From NCBI RefSeq assembly GCF_030209755.1, contig NZ_JARVRH010000004.1:389866-453865 (forward strand): 64,000 nt of DNA, given 5' to 3'. Both the position numbers and the translations under genes were made by a program. Below, piece by piece: positions 51,294-59,137 of this stretch (positions are counted from its first letter, which is position 1; each line of letters begins with the position of its first letter). The stretch comes from Arthrobacter sp. efr-133-TYG-118. GTDB lineage: Bacteria; Actinomycetota; Actinomycetes; Actinomycetales; Micrococcaceae. The notes beneath the pieces were generated by a model. The model did no database searches. It saw only the letters and a program-made list of their open reading frames with translations, and was not told where the DNA came from.

Positions 51294-53514
51294 GTCGACC
51301 CAACAACTGGTCCAGCCCGAAGCGCTCCTCCAGCTGGGCCCGGTTCAACTGACCGTGGTAGTGCTCCTCCAGGAGCGGCATGAGTTCGTACTTCCAGATC
51401 CGGCGCAGCCCGGCGGGATTCTGGGCCGCGTTCTTCATGAAGTAGGAGGGGCCGATCATCAGGTCCCGGTCCCAGTCGTCGATGGAGTCGTTCAGGGCGT
51501 CAAGCAGGTCCGCGTTGAGGGTGTCCAGGCCGCGGGCAGTGAGGAAGCGCCGGAGCGAACCGCGGATCGGTTCCACCTTCGGGTGCAATTCCACGAACGC
51601 GAAGCGGCGGCGGATGGCCGCATCCATCATGGCGATAGAGCGGTCCGCCGTGTTCATGGTGCCGATGATGTAGAGGTTGTCCGGCAGGCTGAACGGTTCG
51701 TTGGGGCTGTACTGGAGGTAGATGCGGTCGTCGCGGTATTCCAGCAGGAAGTACAGCTCACCGAATACCTTGGCGAGATTGGCCCGGTTCATCTCGTCGA
51801 TGATGAGGAAGTACGGCTTGTTGGAGTTCCCGGGCTTCGCGGCTTCTTCCGCGAGGCGCCGCAGGGGTCCGGCCACGAGCTTGAACGAAACTTGGCCGTC
51901 GTCGGTCTTGTCCGGCCGGTATCCCTCGAAGAAGTCCTCGTATGCGTAGGACGGGTGGAACTGCACCAGCTTCACGCGCTCGTCGGTGCTGTCTCCGGCG
52001 AGTTCGGCGGCCAAGTGCTTGGCGAGGTAGGTCTTTCCGGTTCCGGGAGGGCCGTAGAGCACCAGTTGGCGGTTCTCCTCCAGGAGTTCGGCAATCTCGG
52101 TGAGCGGCTCGAGCTCCATGTGGAGGGACGCCGCGAACTCTTCGGTGAGGGGTCGGAACCCTTCAATCACGGGCTCGACGACGGCGTCCGGGGCGGCGGT
52201 TTCCTCGCCGTCGGATTCGGCTTCGGCGGGCAGGAGGGACTGCAGCGACTGGATGACCCTGGTGACGTCCACGACGATCCCCGAGGTGGAGAGCTGTCGC
52301 TGGACGTGCCGCGGCGCCTCGGCAATCGGGTGGGTCTCATCGAACCAACGCACTTTGCGACGGAGCCGGCGGTTGTCCTCGTTGTGTTCCGGTTCGCCCA
52401 GGACCACGCCGATCCTGATGGCTCCGGAGTTCTGGAACAGTGCGAGGTCGCCGGGCTTCATCACGGTCAGGAACGCGAAAACAGCGGTTTTGGTGTCCTC
52501 ACGCTCCACGTAGCCGAGGTGCTTGTAGTCCTCGTCCACGGCATGCTGGACCAGGCCTGCTGTCACGCCGGGGGTGAGTTCGCGGAGGTGTTCGACGTCG
52601 AGCGTTGCCTTTTCCTCGTCCCGCCAAGCGGCAAGGAGCTCGGCGGAGTCCTGGTGCGTGCGCAGCAGCCACGCACGGCGGCCGGGATCTCCCACTTTGC
52701 GCCACTGGCTGACAAGCTGGCGGTCGTACCAATCGATGCGTTGGCCGGCCTGTTCGTCCAGGTACAGCCGGATGCGGTGAACGTCCGCGGTGATGTCGGT
52801 TTCCGTTTCGCCATGGGCGCCGCCAACGAGCGAAGCGAAAGCGTCCCGGATTTCACGCCGCTCAACGTCGGCGACCACGGGCTCGAAGTAGCTTGGCCAC
52901 GCCAAGTACTCGATGCTGCGCCGGATGGCCGGCTGGTCCTCGGGGGTTGCCGCAGCGAGTTCGTGGAATTTCAGCGGGTCCTTGAGGGCCTTGTTGATGC
53001 TCGCGTTGGATTGGCCGTCGACGTGCGCCACGAACCGGCACAGCCAGGTGAGGTGGTCCCAGATGGTCCAGTTGAATTCCGCCGTCCGGTCACGGATAAC
53101 GCCGTGATCGGTCATCCCCTGGTACAGCTCCTTCGGGAGTTCGAGCTCCGGATCGAGCCAGGACGCGGCTTCGGCAACGCGGGCGCGCTTCACCTTGAGC
53201 GATTTGACCTCGTGCGCCAGAGGCAGGGACTGCAGGAAGAGGAGTTCGACCGCGAGCAACTTGGCCTCGCGCGAAGCTCCTTCCAGGTTTTGGCGTAGGT
53301 TGGTCATCATGGGCGCCTTGGCGTCTCCGACGCCGCGTTCCAAGCATTCCAGGAGCTCGCCGGCCGCGTCCACAGTCCAAGTGCGGGTACTGGCGTCGAG
53401 CGCCGAAGCCTTGCCTTGCAGCCCCGGGCCCAGCACGAACCACGCCGCATCTTCGATCTCCTTGGAGATACCGGGGGCACGGGTCAGTGGGGGTTTGGTG
53501 GAGGGAGTCACCAT
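51280..53514 (-). CDS. mcrB: McrB-like AAA+ GTPase with long N-terminal and PUA/EVE-like domains
   Basis: 744 residues. The C-terminal AAA+ domain has Walker A YGPPGTGKT (about 488), Walker B FLIIDEMNRANL (about 567) and the McrB signature GTMNTADRS (about 615) that gives GTP preference. Residues about 330-430 (VMKPGDLALFQNSGAIRIG...RRKVRWF) look like a PUA/EVE-type reader of modified bases. The first about 290 residues are helical and unlike the usual McrB DNA-binding domain; I do not recognise them. It is upstream of and overlapping mcrC. Together they form a type IV restriction system. Confidence 0.9.
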   Translation of the reverse strand: MVTPSTKPPLTRAPGISKEIEDAAWFVLGPGLQGKASALDASTRTWTVDAAGELLECLERGVGDAKAPMMTNLRQNLEGASREAKLLAVELLFLQSLPLAHEVKSLKVKRARVAEAASWLDPELELPKELYQGMTDHGVIRDRTAEFNWTIWDHLTWLCRFVAHVDGQSNASINKALKDPLKFHELAAATPEDQPAIRRSIEYLAWPSYFEPVVADVERREIRDAFASLVGGAHGETETDITADVHRIRLYLDEQAGQRIDWYDRQLVSQWRKVGDPGRRAWLLRTHQDSAELLAAWRDEEKATLDVEHLRELTPGVTAGLVQHAVDEDYKHLGYVEREDTKTAVFAFLTVMKPGDLALFQNSGAIRIGVVLGEPEHNEDNRRLRRKVRWFDETHPIAEAPRHVQRQLSTSGIVVDVTRVIQSLQSLLPAEAESDGEETAAPDAVVEPVIEGFRPLTEEFAASLHMELEPLTEIAELLEENRQLVLYGPPGTGKTYLAKHLAAELAGDSTDERVKLVQFHPSYAYEDFFEGYRPDKTDDGQVSFKLVAGPLRRLAEEAAKPGNSNKPYFLIIDEMNRANLAKVFGELYFLLEYRDDRIYLQYSPNEPFSLPDNLYIIGTMNTADRSIAMMDAAIRRRFAFVELHPKVEPIRGSLRRFLTARGLDTLNADLLDALNDSIDDWDRDLMIGPSYFMKNAAQNPAGLRRIWKYELMPLLEEHYHGQLNRAQLEERFGLDQLLGRLAVR

Positions 53515-53566
53515 GCCAACTTACATGGTTTGTCTTGGTGCTGGCATCAGCAAAGCCGGCACCCCC

Positions 53567-53648
53567 GCCACATGCGTCCCGCCTCACGCGTTCTGCCACA
53601 TGCGTCCCACATCTTGCCTCCTGCCGCATACGTCCCGCGCCGGTCCAC
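53567..53648. repeat. 28-bp tandem repeat, about 2.9 copies
   Basis: The core GCCACATGCGTCCC starts at 53567 and 53595, and a variant GCCGCATACGTCCC at 53623, exactly 28 bp apart; the second half of each unit differs. It lies just upstream of mcrB and beyond the end of the DUF5107 gene. Confidence 0.85.
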
Positions 53649-53655
53649 CCCGAAT

Positions 53656-55587
53656 TCAATGCATTCCGAAGCGGTAGCTGGCGGGCACCGGCTCCGCGGG
53701 GCACACTTCCTCCCACAGGGCGGCGATCCCGTCCTCGCCTTCCCGGATGTCCGGTATCTCGACGCCGTCCCGCAGCATCCCTCCCGCCTCCGTGCCCTTG
53801 CCGACGCCCGCGAGGGCGAGCGCCGTCAGGAAGCGGACGCGTCCGACGTCGGACATTCCAGCAGGTGCCTCGCTCGCCAGGGCGAGCGCTTGGGCGGGGT
53901 TTCCGTGCCGGATGCTGAGGGTCATGGCTTCGCTGAGCAGTGGGATGTTGGAGGGCTCCAGCCGAATCGCTGTGGCAAGTTCAGCCAAGCCTTCGTCGGC
54001 CTTGTCGGTGGCTAGCAGCGCAAGGGCCCGGCCCCGGTGGGCGAGGACCGTGGAACGTGGCGAGAGGGCGTCGTCCAGCAGGGCGGCGTCGTATCCGGCG
54101 ATCGCCCCGGGGAGGTCCTGCCGGGCGTGCATCATCGTGGCCAGGTGGAACTGCGCTTCCGCCCCGCCATCTTTGGCTAGCAGTTCTTCCCAATCGGCTC
54201 CAGCAACGAAACTCGCAGCGCCAAGGAAACTCGCTCCATCCAACAGGCTGTGCCAAGGACCTGTTTCCTCGATGGCCTCAGGGGTTGCCTCGTCGGCGAA
54301 GGGAGCGCCGATTTCGTCCAGCCACCCACGGCCTGAGTGCCGCCGTCGGGCACTCTCCAAAGCACCCCAAGCGCTGCCGCGCACCAGCATCTCGTCCGGG
54401 GGCAGCTCATAGTTCCGCGCGGCTTCCGCGAGGGCGACTTCGAGCTCCGCATCCGGGACGAGTTCTTCGAGCCGGGCACCGGCGTGGGTCACGGCCGCAT
54501 CCCAGTCCTGGCCGTGGGAGGTTGCGGGGTCCAGCTTCGCGTTGCCGTAGGCCTCTACCCAGCTCCACTCGGCGCCGGCAGGCATGGCCAGATGCTCGAA
54601 CTGGGTTTGCGCCAGACCGGCCTGAATCTCCGCGTAGGGCCCGGCTCCGGGACTGAGCCATTCCTGCCAGCGCTTCCCGCCGTCGCCCTGGCCCCACACG
54701 AACAGCTTCTTCCCGCGCAGGAGGCTGGTGGACAGCATGGCTAGGCCGTCGCCGTCGTGATCGACAGCGGCGATCCAATGCCGGTGGCCGGGCTGGATGT
54801 CGAAGAAGAAATCCGCGGCGTGCGGGCTGTTGACCAGCCATGTGGCATCCGTGCCTTGGTGTTCCGTGGGCCGGACGCGGGCGATGTCGGTGGTGTAATC
54901 GCTGCCGAAAGCCTCCGTCGCGGGCGCGATGACGCGCGTTTCAGCCGTCTCGGGAACCGCCGCGTTGCTCCACCAGTACATGGGGACCTCGTGATCATGG
55001 GGGTTCCTGATCCGGACTGCCGTGAGGAGGACGTCCGAGTCCTCAGGAAGCCACATGTCCACTTGGAAAACCACCTCGCGGAGGCGTTCGAACTCCCACA
55101 TGCGCAGGACGTCGTGGCCCTCGGGCGTCTTGACGATGGCGGTGTGCACCGGATCGCAGGTGGTGGGCGAGTGCCCGCGGGTGCCGATGTTCCATTCGAG
55201 CCCGCCGGCGAACCACGCCTTGCGCAGCGCGATGTTGGCGAATTGCAGGGTCCCGTGGGTGTGGAGGAGTTGCTTTCCCGACGCCTTGTCGAAGAGCTCC
55301 CACAGCCGGCCGCCCAAAGTGGGGAGGACGACGGCACGCAGTTTGCTGTTTTCAAGCACGACGGCGGGCACGTCGTGGGCGGTCCGTTCGCGGGAGTAAC
55401 CGTCCTGCATCAAATACGGGAACATGTTCGGAACTTGCCCGTAGCGGGACGCAGCCTGCAGTTCCTCCGGGACGCCGTCGCCGATTCTGTATGGCTGGTC
55501 CAGTTCAGCCACGACCACCGGCAGCGGGCTATTCGGGCCCAACTCCGCCATGTTCAGGGTGATGGTGGAGAAGCTCAGGTTTTGCAT
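53656..55587 (-). CDS. DUF5107 protein with C-terminal TPR-like repeats
   Basis: The 643-residue protein has a DUF5107 beta-rich domain (about 1-370; VVLPTLGGRLWELFDKASGK, GLEWNIGTRGHSP, DPVHTAIVKTPEG), resembling a galactose-mutarotase-like sandwich, then alpha-helical TPR-like repeats (about 450-630; AQFHLATMMHARQDLPGAIAGYDAALL, HRGRALALLA). DUF5107 proteins occur with glycan-degrading genes; substrate and activity are not established. It is monocistronic. Its 5' region holds the second copy of the 65-bp repeat. Confidence 0.85.
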   Translation of the reverse strand: MQNLSFSTITLNMAELGPNSPLPVVVAELDQPYRIGDGVPEELQAASRYGQVPNMFPYLMQDGYSRERTAHDVPAVVLENSKLRAVVLPTLGGRLWELFDKASGKQLLHTHGTLQFANIALRKAWFAGGLEWNIGTRGHSPTTCDPVHTAIVKTPEGHDVLRMWEFERLREVVFQVDMWLPEDSDVLLTAVRIRNPHDHEVPMYWWSNAAVPETAETRVIAPATEAFGSDYTTDIARVRPTEHQGTDATWLVNSPHAADFFFDIQPGHRHWIAAVDHDGDGLAMLSTSLLRGKKLFVWGQGDGGKRWQEWLSPGAGPYAEIQAGLAQTQFEHLAMPAGAEWSWVEAYGNAKLDPATSHGQDWDAAVTHAGARLEELVPDAELEVALAEAARNYELPPDEMLVRGSAWGALESARRRHSGRGWLDEIGAPFADEATPEAIEETGPWHSLLDGASFLGAASFVAGADWEELLAKDGGAEAQFHLATMMHARQDLPGAIAGYDAALLDDALSPRSTVLAHRGRALALLATDKADEGLAELATAIRLEPSNIPLLSEAMTLSIRHGNPAQALALASEAPAGMSDVGRVRFLTALALAGVGKGTEAGGMLRDGVEIPDIREGEDGIAALWEEVCPAEPVPASYRFGMH

Positions 55588-55669
55588 CTTTATGACTCCT
55601 GGAGGCTATTTTCGATCGCAATGCTTCACCCATCTTTGACCCAAGTCGACGCCGTGTAAAGGGAACCAC

Positions 55670-55734
55670 CCAACTGACTCGCACTTAATGCCGTTATGAG
55701 CGCCCATAACGACATTAACTGCTAGCTAGTTGGG
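55670..55734. repeat. 65-bp hairpin repeat, copy 2
   Basis: Same length and nearly the same sequence as 21148-21212, with a perfect inner stem CGTTATG/CATAACG. It lies between the DUF5107 start and the cutC stop (55739), 4 bp from the latter, where it probably terminates cutC. Confidence 0.9.
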
Positions 55735-55738
55735 GGCG

Positions 55739-56479
55739 TCAGCGGGAGGCGGCGCGGGCGGCCCGTACAAGATCCCGGTTGGTGACCATGTACGCCGTCG
55801 GGTCTGAAGTAGCCGGGGCATCGACGGAACTGTCCAGTGTCTTCCGGGTGGAAACCGTGGTCTTGGCTGACAAATGGACCGCGCTCAGTCCTGCCGCGTG
55901 CAGGACAGGGATATCGTCCAGGGCGAGTCCGCCGCCTGCCATGACCTCAAGCCGCCCCGCTGTGCGCTGGACCATGCGCTCAAGGGTCGCAATCCCCTCC
56001 CCCACCGTGGCGGCGCCGCCGGAGCTGAGCACCCGCGTGAATCCAAGTTCCACGAGCTGCTCGACGGCGGCCGCTGGGTCCGGGGTTTGGTCGATGGCCC
56101 GGTGGAATGTCAGTTGGGCATCGGGGTTGGCCTGCAAGGCCGTGTCTGCGAGCTTTCGAGTGGCCCGGACGTCGATTTCACCGGCAGGCGTGAGGACTCC
56201 GATCACCACTCCATGAGCTCCTTGGGAGAGGAGGAACCGGATCTCGCGGTCCATCGTGTCCAAATCGGCGGCGGAGTACAGGAAATCTCCCGGCCGGCTA
56301 CGGATCAGCGGGTGGATCTCCACCCGTCCGTCGGCTGCTTCCTGTGCGGCTTCCATCAGCCCTTGGCTCGGGGTCAGTCCCCCGAGCTCCAAGGCGCTGC
56401 AAAGTTCAATCCGGTCCGCGCCTTCTTCAGCGGCAACGGCAGCGCCCTGGGCACCGACGGCGACGATCTCGAGTTTCAT
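55739..56479 (-). CDS. cutC: CutC family protein
   Basis: The 246-residue TIM-barrel CutC protein starts MKLEIVAVG and has GADRIELCSALELGGLTPS, HPLIRSRPGDFLY, GVVIGVLTP, LTFHRAID and VLSSGGAATVGEG. CutC was named for copper homeostasis in E. coli but its biochemical role is unclear. The start is 52 bp downstream of the thioesterase gene on the same strand, so it may be the last gene of the ABC-exporter operon. Confidence 0.93.
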   Translation of the reverse strand: MKLEIVAVGAQGAAVAAEEGADRIELCSALELGGLTPSQGLMEAAQEAADGRVEIHPLIRSRPGDFLYSAADLDTMDREIRFLLSQGAHGVVIGVLTPAGEIDVRATRKLADTALQANPDAQLTFHRAIDQTPDPAAAVEQLVELGFTRVLSSGGAATVGEGIATLERMVQRTAGRLEVMAGGGLALDDIPVLHAAGLSAVHLSAKTTVSTRKTLDSSVDAPATSDPTAYMVTNRDLVRAARAASR

Positions 56480-56531
56480 GGGGAAACTCTACGGCCACCG
56501 GGATGCACAGGGCGCTGCTTGCAATGCTTCG

Positions 56532-57023
56532 CTAGGCCCGATAGGGCTCCAACTGCTGCTTCTGCTCGGGAGTGAGCCTGCGGACACGGCCCGTGGACTC
56601 GTCGACGAACGCCAGATGGGTACTGGCGTTGACGCAGTCCTGTCCGGTCACGGGATCTTTGATGACGTAATGGAGGTCAAAGCTGGCCCCCTTCACGGCG
56701 CCGACCCAGATCTCAACAACTGCCGGAATGTTCCGGTATTCCAAGGTCCGGACGTACCGGACCTTGTGCTCCACCACAAGGGTCATGACCCCGTCTTCAA
56801 CAGAGTCGAAAACGGACACCGGCGGTTCCACTCCGGGGAGTCCGGCACCGCGCGGCGGACCGAAGGCCGCGATGCGGGCCTCTTCGAGAATGCGCACGAT
56901 CTGGACGTTGTTGATGTGCCCGTACGCGTCCATGTCTCCCCAACGCATCGGCACATGCACCTTGATGCGCTGGCCGGGGGCGGTCTCCGGAGTTTCCGTA
57001 GCGTTCGGATCCGCCCCTGCCAC
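56532..57023 (-). CDS. Acyl-CoA thioesterase, 4HBT hotdog family
   Basis: The 163-residue hotdog protein has MRWGDMDAYGHINNVQIVRILEEAR, where the Asp and His belong to the 4-hydroxybenzoyl-CoA thioesterase-type active site, followed by EHKVRYVRTLEY and FDLHYVIKD. It would hydrolyse an acyl-CoA thioester. The GTG start is 17 bp after the ABC gene stop, so it is co-transcribed with the exporter. The acyl substrate is not known. Confidence 0.9.
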   Translation of the reverse strand: MAGADPNATETPETAPGQRIKVHVPMRWGDMDAYGHINNVQIVRILEEARIAAFGPPRGAGLPGVEPPVSVFDSVEDGVMTLVVEHKVRYVRTLEYRNIPAVVEIWVGAVKGASFDLHYVIKDPVTGQDCVNASTHLAFVDESTGRVRRLTPEQKQQLEPYRA

Positions 57024-57040
57024 TATTCCGGTATCCGCGC

Positions 57041-59137
57041 TCAGCTGTGCACCGCCGTCGAGTCATCCACAACAGTTTCCTCGGCATCCTCACCAGCAAA
57101 CTGCGACATGTACAGGCGGTAGTACGCGCCCTGCAATGTGAGCAGTTGGTTGTGGTTGCCCTGCTCCACGATACTGCCGTTTTCCATCACCAGGATGGTG
57201 TCGGCGTCGCGGATGGTGGACAAACGGTGGGCGATGACAAAGCTGGTGCGATCCGTGCGGAGGGCGGCCATGGCCTTCTGCAACAGCAGCTCGGTTCGGG
57301 TGTCAACGGAGCTCGTGGCCTCATCCAGGATCAACAGCGAGGGATCGGAAACGAAGGCCCGCGCAATGGTGATGAGCTGCTTCTCGCCCGCGCTGACGTT
57401 GTTGCCTTCCTCGTCGATGATGGTCTGGTAGCCATCCGGCAGGGCACGAACGAAGCGGTCCACGTAGGTCGCCTTGGCCGCCTCCATGATCTGTTCCTCG
57501 GTGGCGTCGAGGTTGCCGTACTTGATGTTGTCGTAAATGGTCCCGCCGAACAGCCAGGCGTCCTGAAGCACCATTCCCACCTTGGAGCGAAGTTCGGAAC
57601 GGCTCAGCTCCTTGATGTCCACGCCGTCCAGGGTGATACGCCCCGAATTGAGCTCGTAGAACCGCATGACGAGGTTGACCAGGGTGGTCTTCCCCGCACC
57701 AGTGGGTCCGACAATCGCCACGGTGTGACCGGGCTCCGCGCTGAGGGAAAGGTTCTCGATGAGCGGCTTGTCGGCAACGTAGCTGAAGGACACGTTCTCG
57801 AACTCGACATGGCCGTCCGTGCGCGGGGGCAAGTGACGGGCCGCGTTCTCCGGCATTTCCTCATCGGCATCCAGGAACTCGAAAACGCGCTCAGCGGAAG
57901 CCACACCGGACTGGAGCATGTTGGCCATGCCGGCGATCTGGCCGAGGGGCTGGGTGAATTCACGCGAGTACTGGATGAAGGCCGTGGCGTCGCCAAGGCT
58001 CATGGAACCGGAGGCCACACGCAAACCACCGACGACGGCGATGCCCACGTAGCTGAGGTACGAGACGAAGTTCATGGCCGGGAAGATGATGCCCGAAACA
58101 AACTGTGCCCCGAACGAGGCCTTGTACAAGGCTTCGTTTCGTTCGTCGAAACGCTCCAGCATGTCCGCGTCGCGCCCGAAGACCTTGACGAGCTCGTGGC
58201 CCGAGAACGATTCCTCGATCTGGCCGTTGAGCGAGCCGGTGTTCTTCCACTGGGCGGCGAAGAGCTTCTGGCTGCGCGAGCCAATCACGCCGGCGAGGAC
58301 ACCGGAGAGCGGCAAGGCAACAAGCGCGATCAGGGCGAGCTGCCAGGAAACGATGAACATCATGATGGTGATGCCGAAGACCGTCAGCACCGAGCTGACC
58401 AGCTGCGCGAACGCCTGCTGCAGCCCTTGCTGCACGTTGTCGACGTCGTTGGTCACGCGGGAGAGGATGTCGCCGCGCTGGCGGGTGTCGAAGTAGTTCA
58501 GGGGCAAGCGGTTGAGCTTGGCCTGGACGTCGTTGCGGAGCCGGTTGATGACCTTCATGACGATCTTGTTCAGGATGTAGCCCTGGGCCCACAGGAAGAT
58601 GTTGGCCACGAAGTACATCAAGAGCACGATCGAGATCAGGAACGTGAGCTTGGAGAAGTTGATCCCGTTGGTGAGCTCCATCTTGGAGACCATGTCCGCG
58701 AAGTTGTTCTGGCCCGCCTGACGGAGGCCTTCGGCGAAAGCCGCTTGGCTCACGCCTGGAGGCAATTGCTTGCCCATGACGCCGCCGAAGATGACGTCCA
58801 TGGCACTGCCGAGGATCTTCGGGGCGATGACGTTCAAGACGACGGAGACCACAACGAGGCCGATAACGAAGACCACCCCGGCAGCCTCCGGCTTGAGCAG
58901 CCCGAGAAGCCGATTGGCCGACGGTCCGAAAGCCTTGGCCTTCTTGGCCGGCAGGTTGCCGAACATGCCGCCGTCGGCTTCGCCCGGGGTGTATTCGGTT
59001 TCCTCGATGTCGTCATCTTCCACGGCTGTTACGGCACCCGATGCGTCTGCATCCTTCGCTTCCGCGGTTTCGCGCGCAGCCTTCGCTGCTTCGGATTTCG
59101 CGGCCCAGCCGCGCTTTTGCTGATTCTGTTCGCTCAT
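57041..59137 (-). CDS. ABC exporter half-transporter with intact catalytic residues
   Basis: 698 residues. A hydrophilic N-terminus (1-85, Ala/Glu/Asp-rich) precedes a six-helix transmembrane domain and an NBD with Walker A GPTGAGKTT (about 474), signature VSAGEKQ (about 579), catalytic Glu in LILDEATSS (about 605) and switch His in VIAHRLSTI. The start overlaps the stop of the partner gene (ATGA), so the two are coupled. It forms a heterodimeric multidrug-type exporter with the upstream gene; this subunit supplies the catalytic Glu and switch His. Confidence 0.94.
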   Translation of the reverse strand: MSEQNQQKRGWAAKSEAAKAARETAEAKDADASGAVTAVEDDDIEETEYTPGEADGGMFGNLPAKKAKAFGPSANRLLGLLKPEAAGVVFVIGLVVVSVVLNVIAPKILGSAMDVIFGGVMGKQLPPGVSQAAFAEGLRQAGQNNFADMVSKMELTNGINFSKLTFLISIVLLMYFVANIFLWAQGYILNKIVMKVINRLRNDVQAKLNRLPLNYFDTRQRGDILSRVTNDVDNVQQGLQQAFAQLVSSVLTVFGITIMMFIVSWQLALIALVALPLSGVLAGVIGSRSQKLFAAQWKNTGSLNGQIEESFSGHELVKVFGRDADMLERFDERNEALYKASFGAQFVSGIIFPAMNFVSYLSYVGIAVVGGLRVASGSMSLGDATAFIQYSREFTQPLGQIAGMANMLQSGVASAERVFEFLDADEEMPENAARHLPPRTDGHVEFENVSFSYVADKPLIENLSLSAEPGHTVAIVGPTGAGKTTLVNLVMRFYELNSGRITLDGVDIKELSRSELRSKVGMVLQDAWLFGGTIYDNIKYGNLDATEEQIMEAAKATYVDRFVRALPDGYQTIIDEEGNNVSAGEKQLITIARAFVSDPSLLILDEATSSVDTRTELLLQKAMAALRTDRTSFVIAHRLSTIRDADTILVMENGSIVEQGNHNQLLTLQGAYYRLYMSQFAGEDAEETVVDDSTAVHS

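Noticed and set aside
51097..53298. Plus-strand open frame of over 700 codons opposite mcrB/mcrC
   Set aside because: Antisense of clear McrB and McrC motifs; no ribosome binding site or domain.
53567..53648. Possible CRISPR array
   Set aside because: Only three cores with 14-bp variable parts and a 28-bp total period; too short for repeat plus spacer, and no cas genes nearby.
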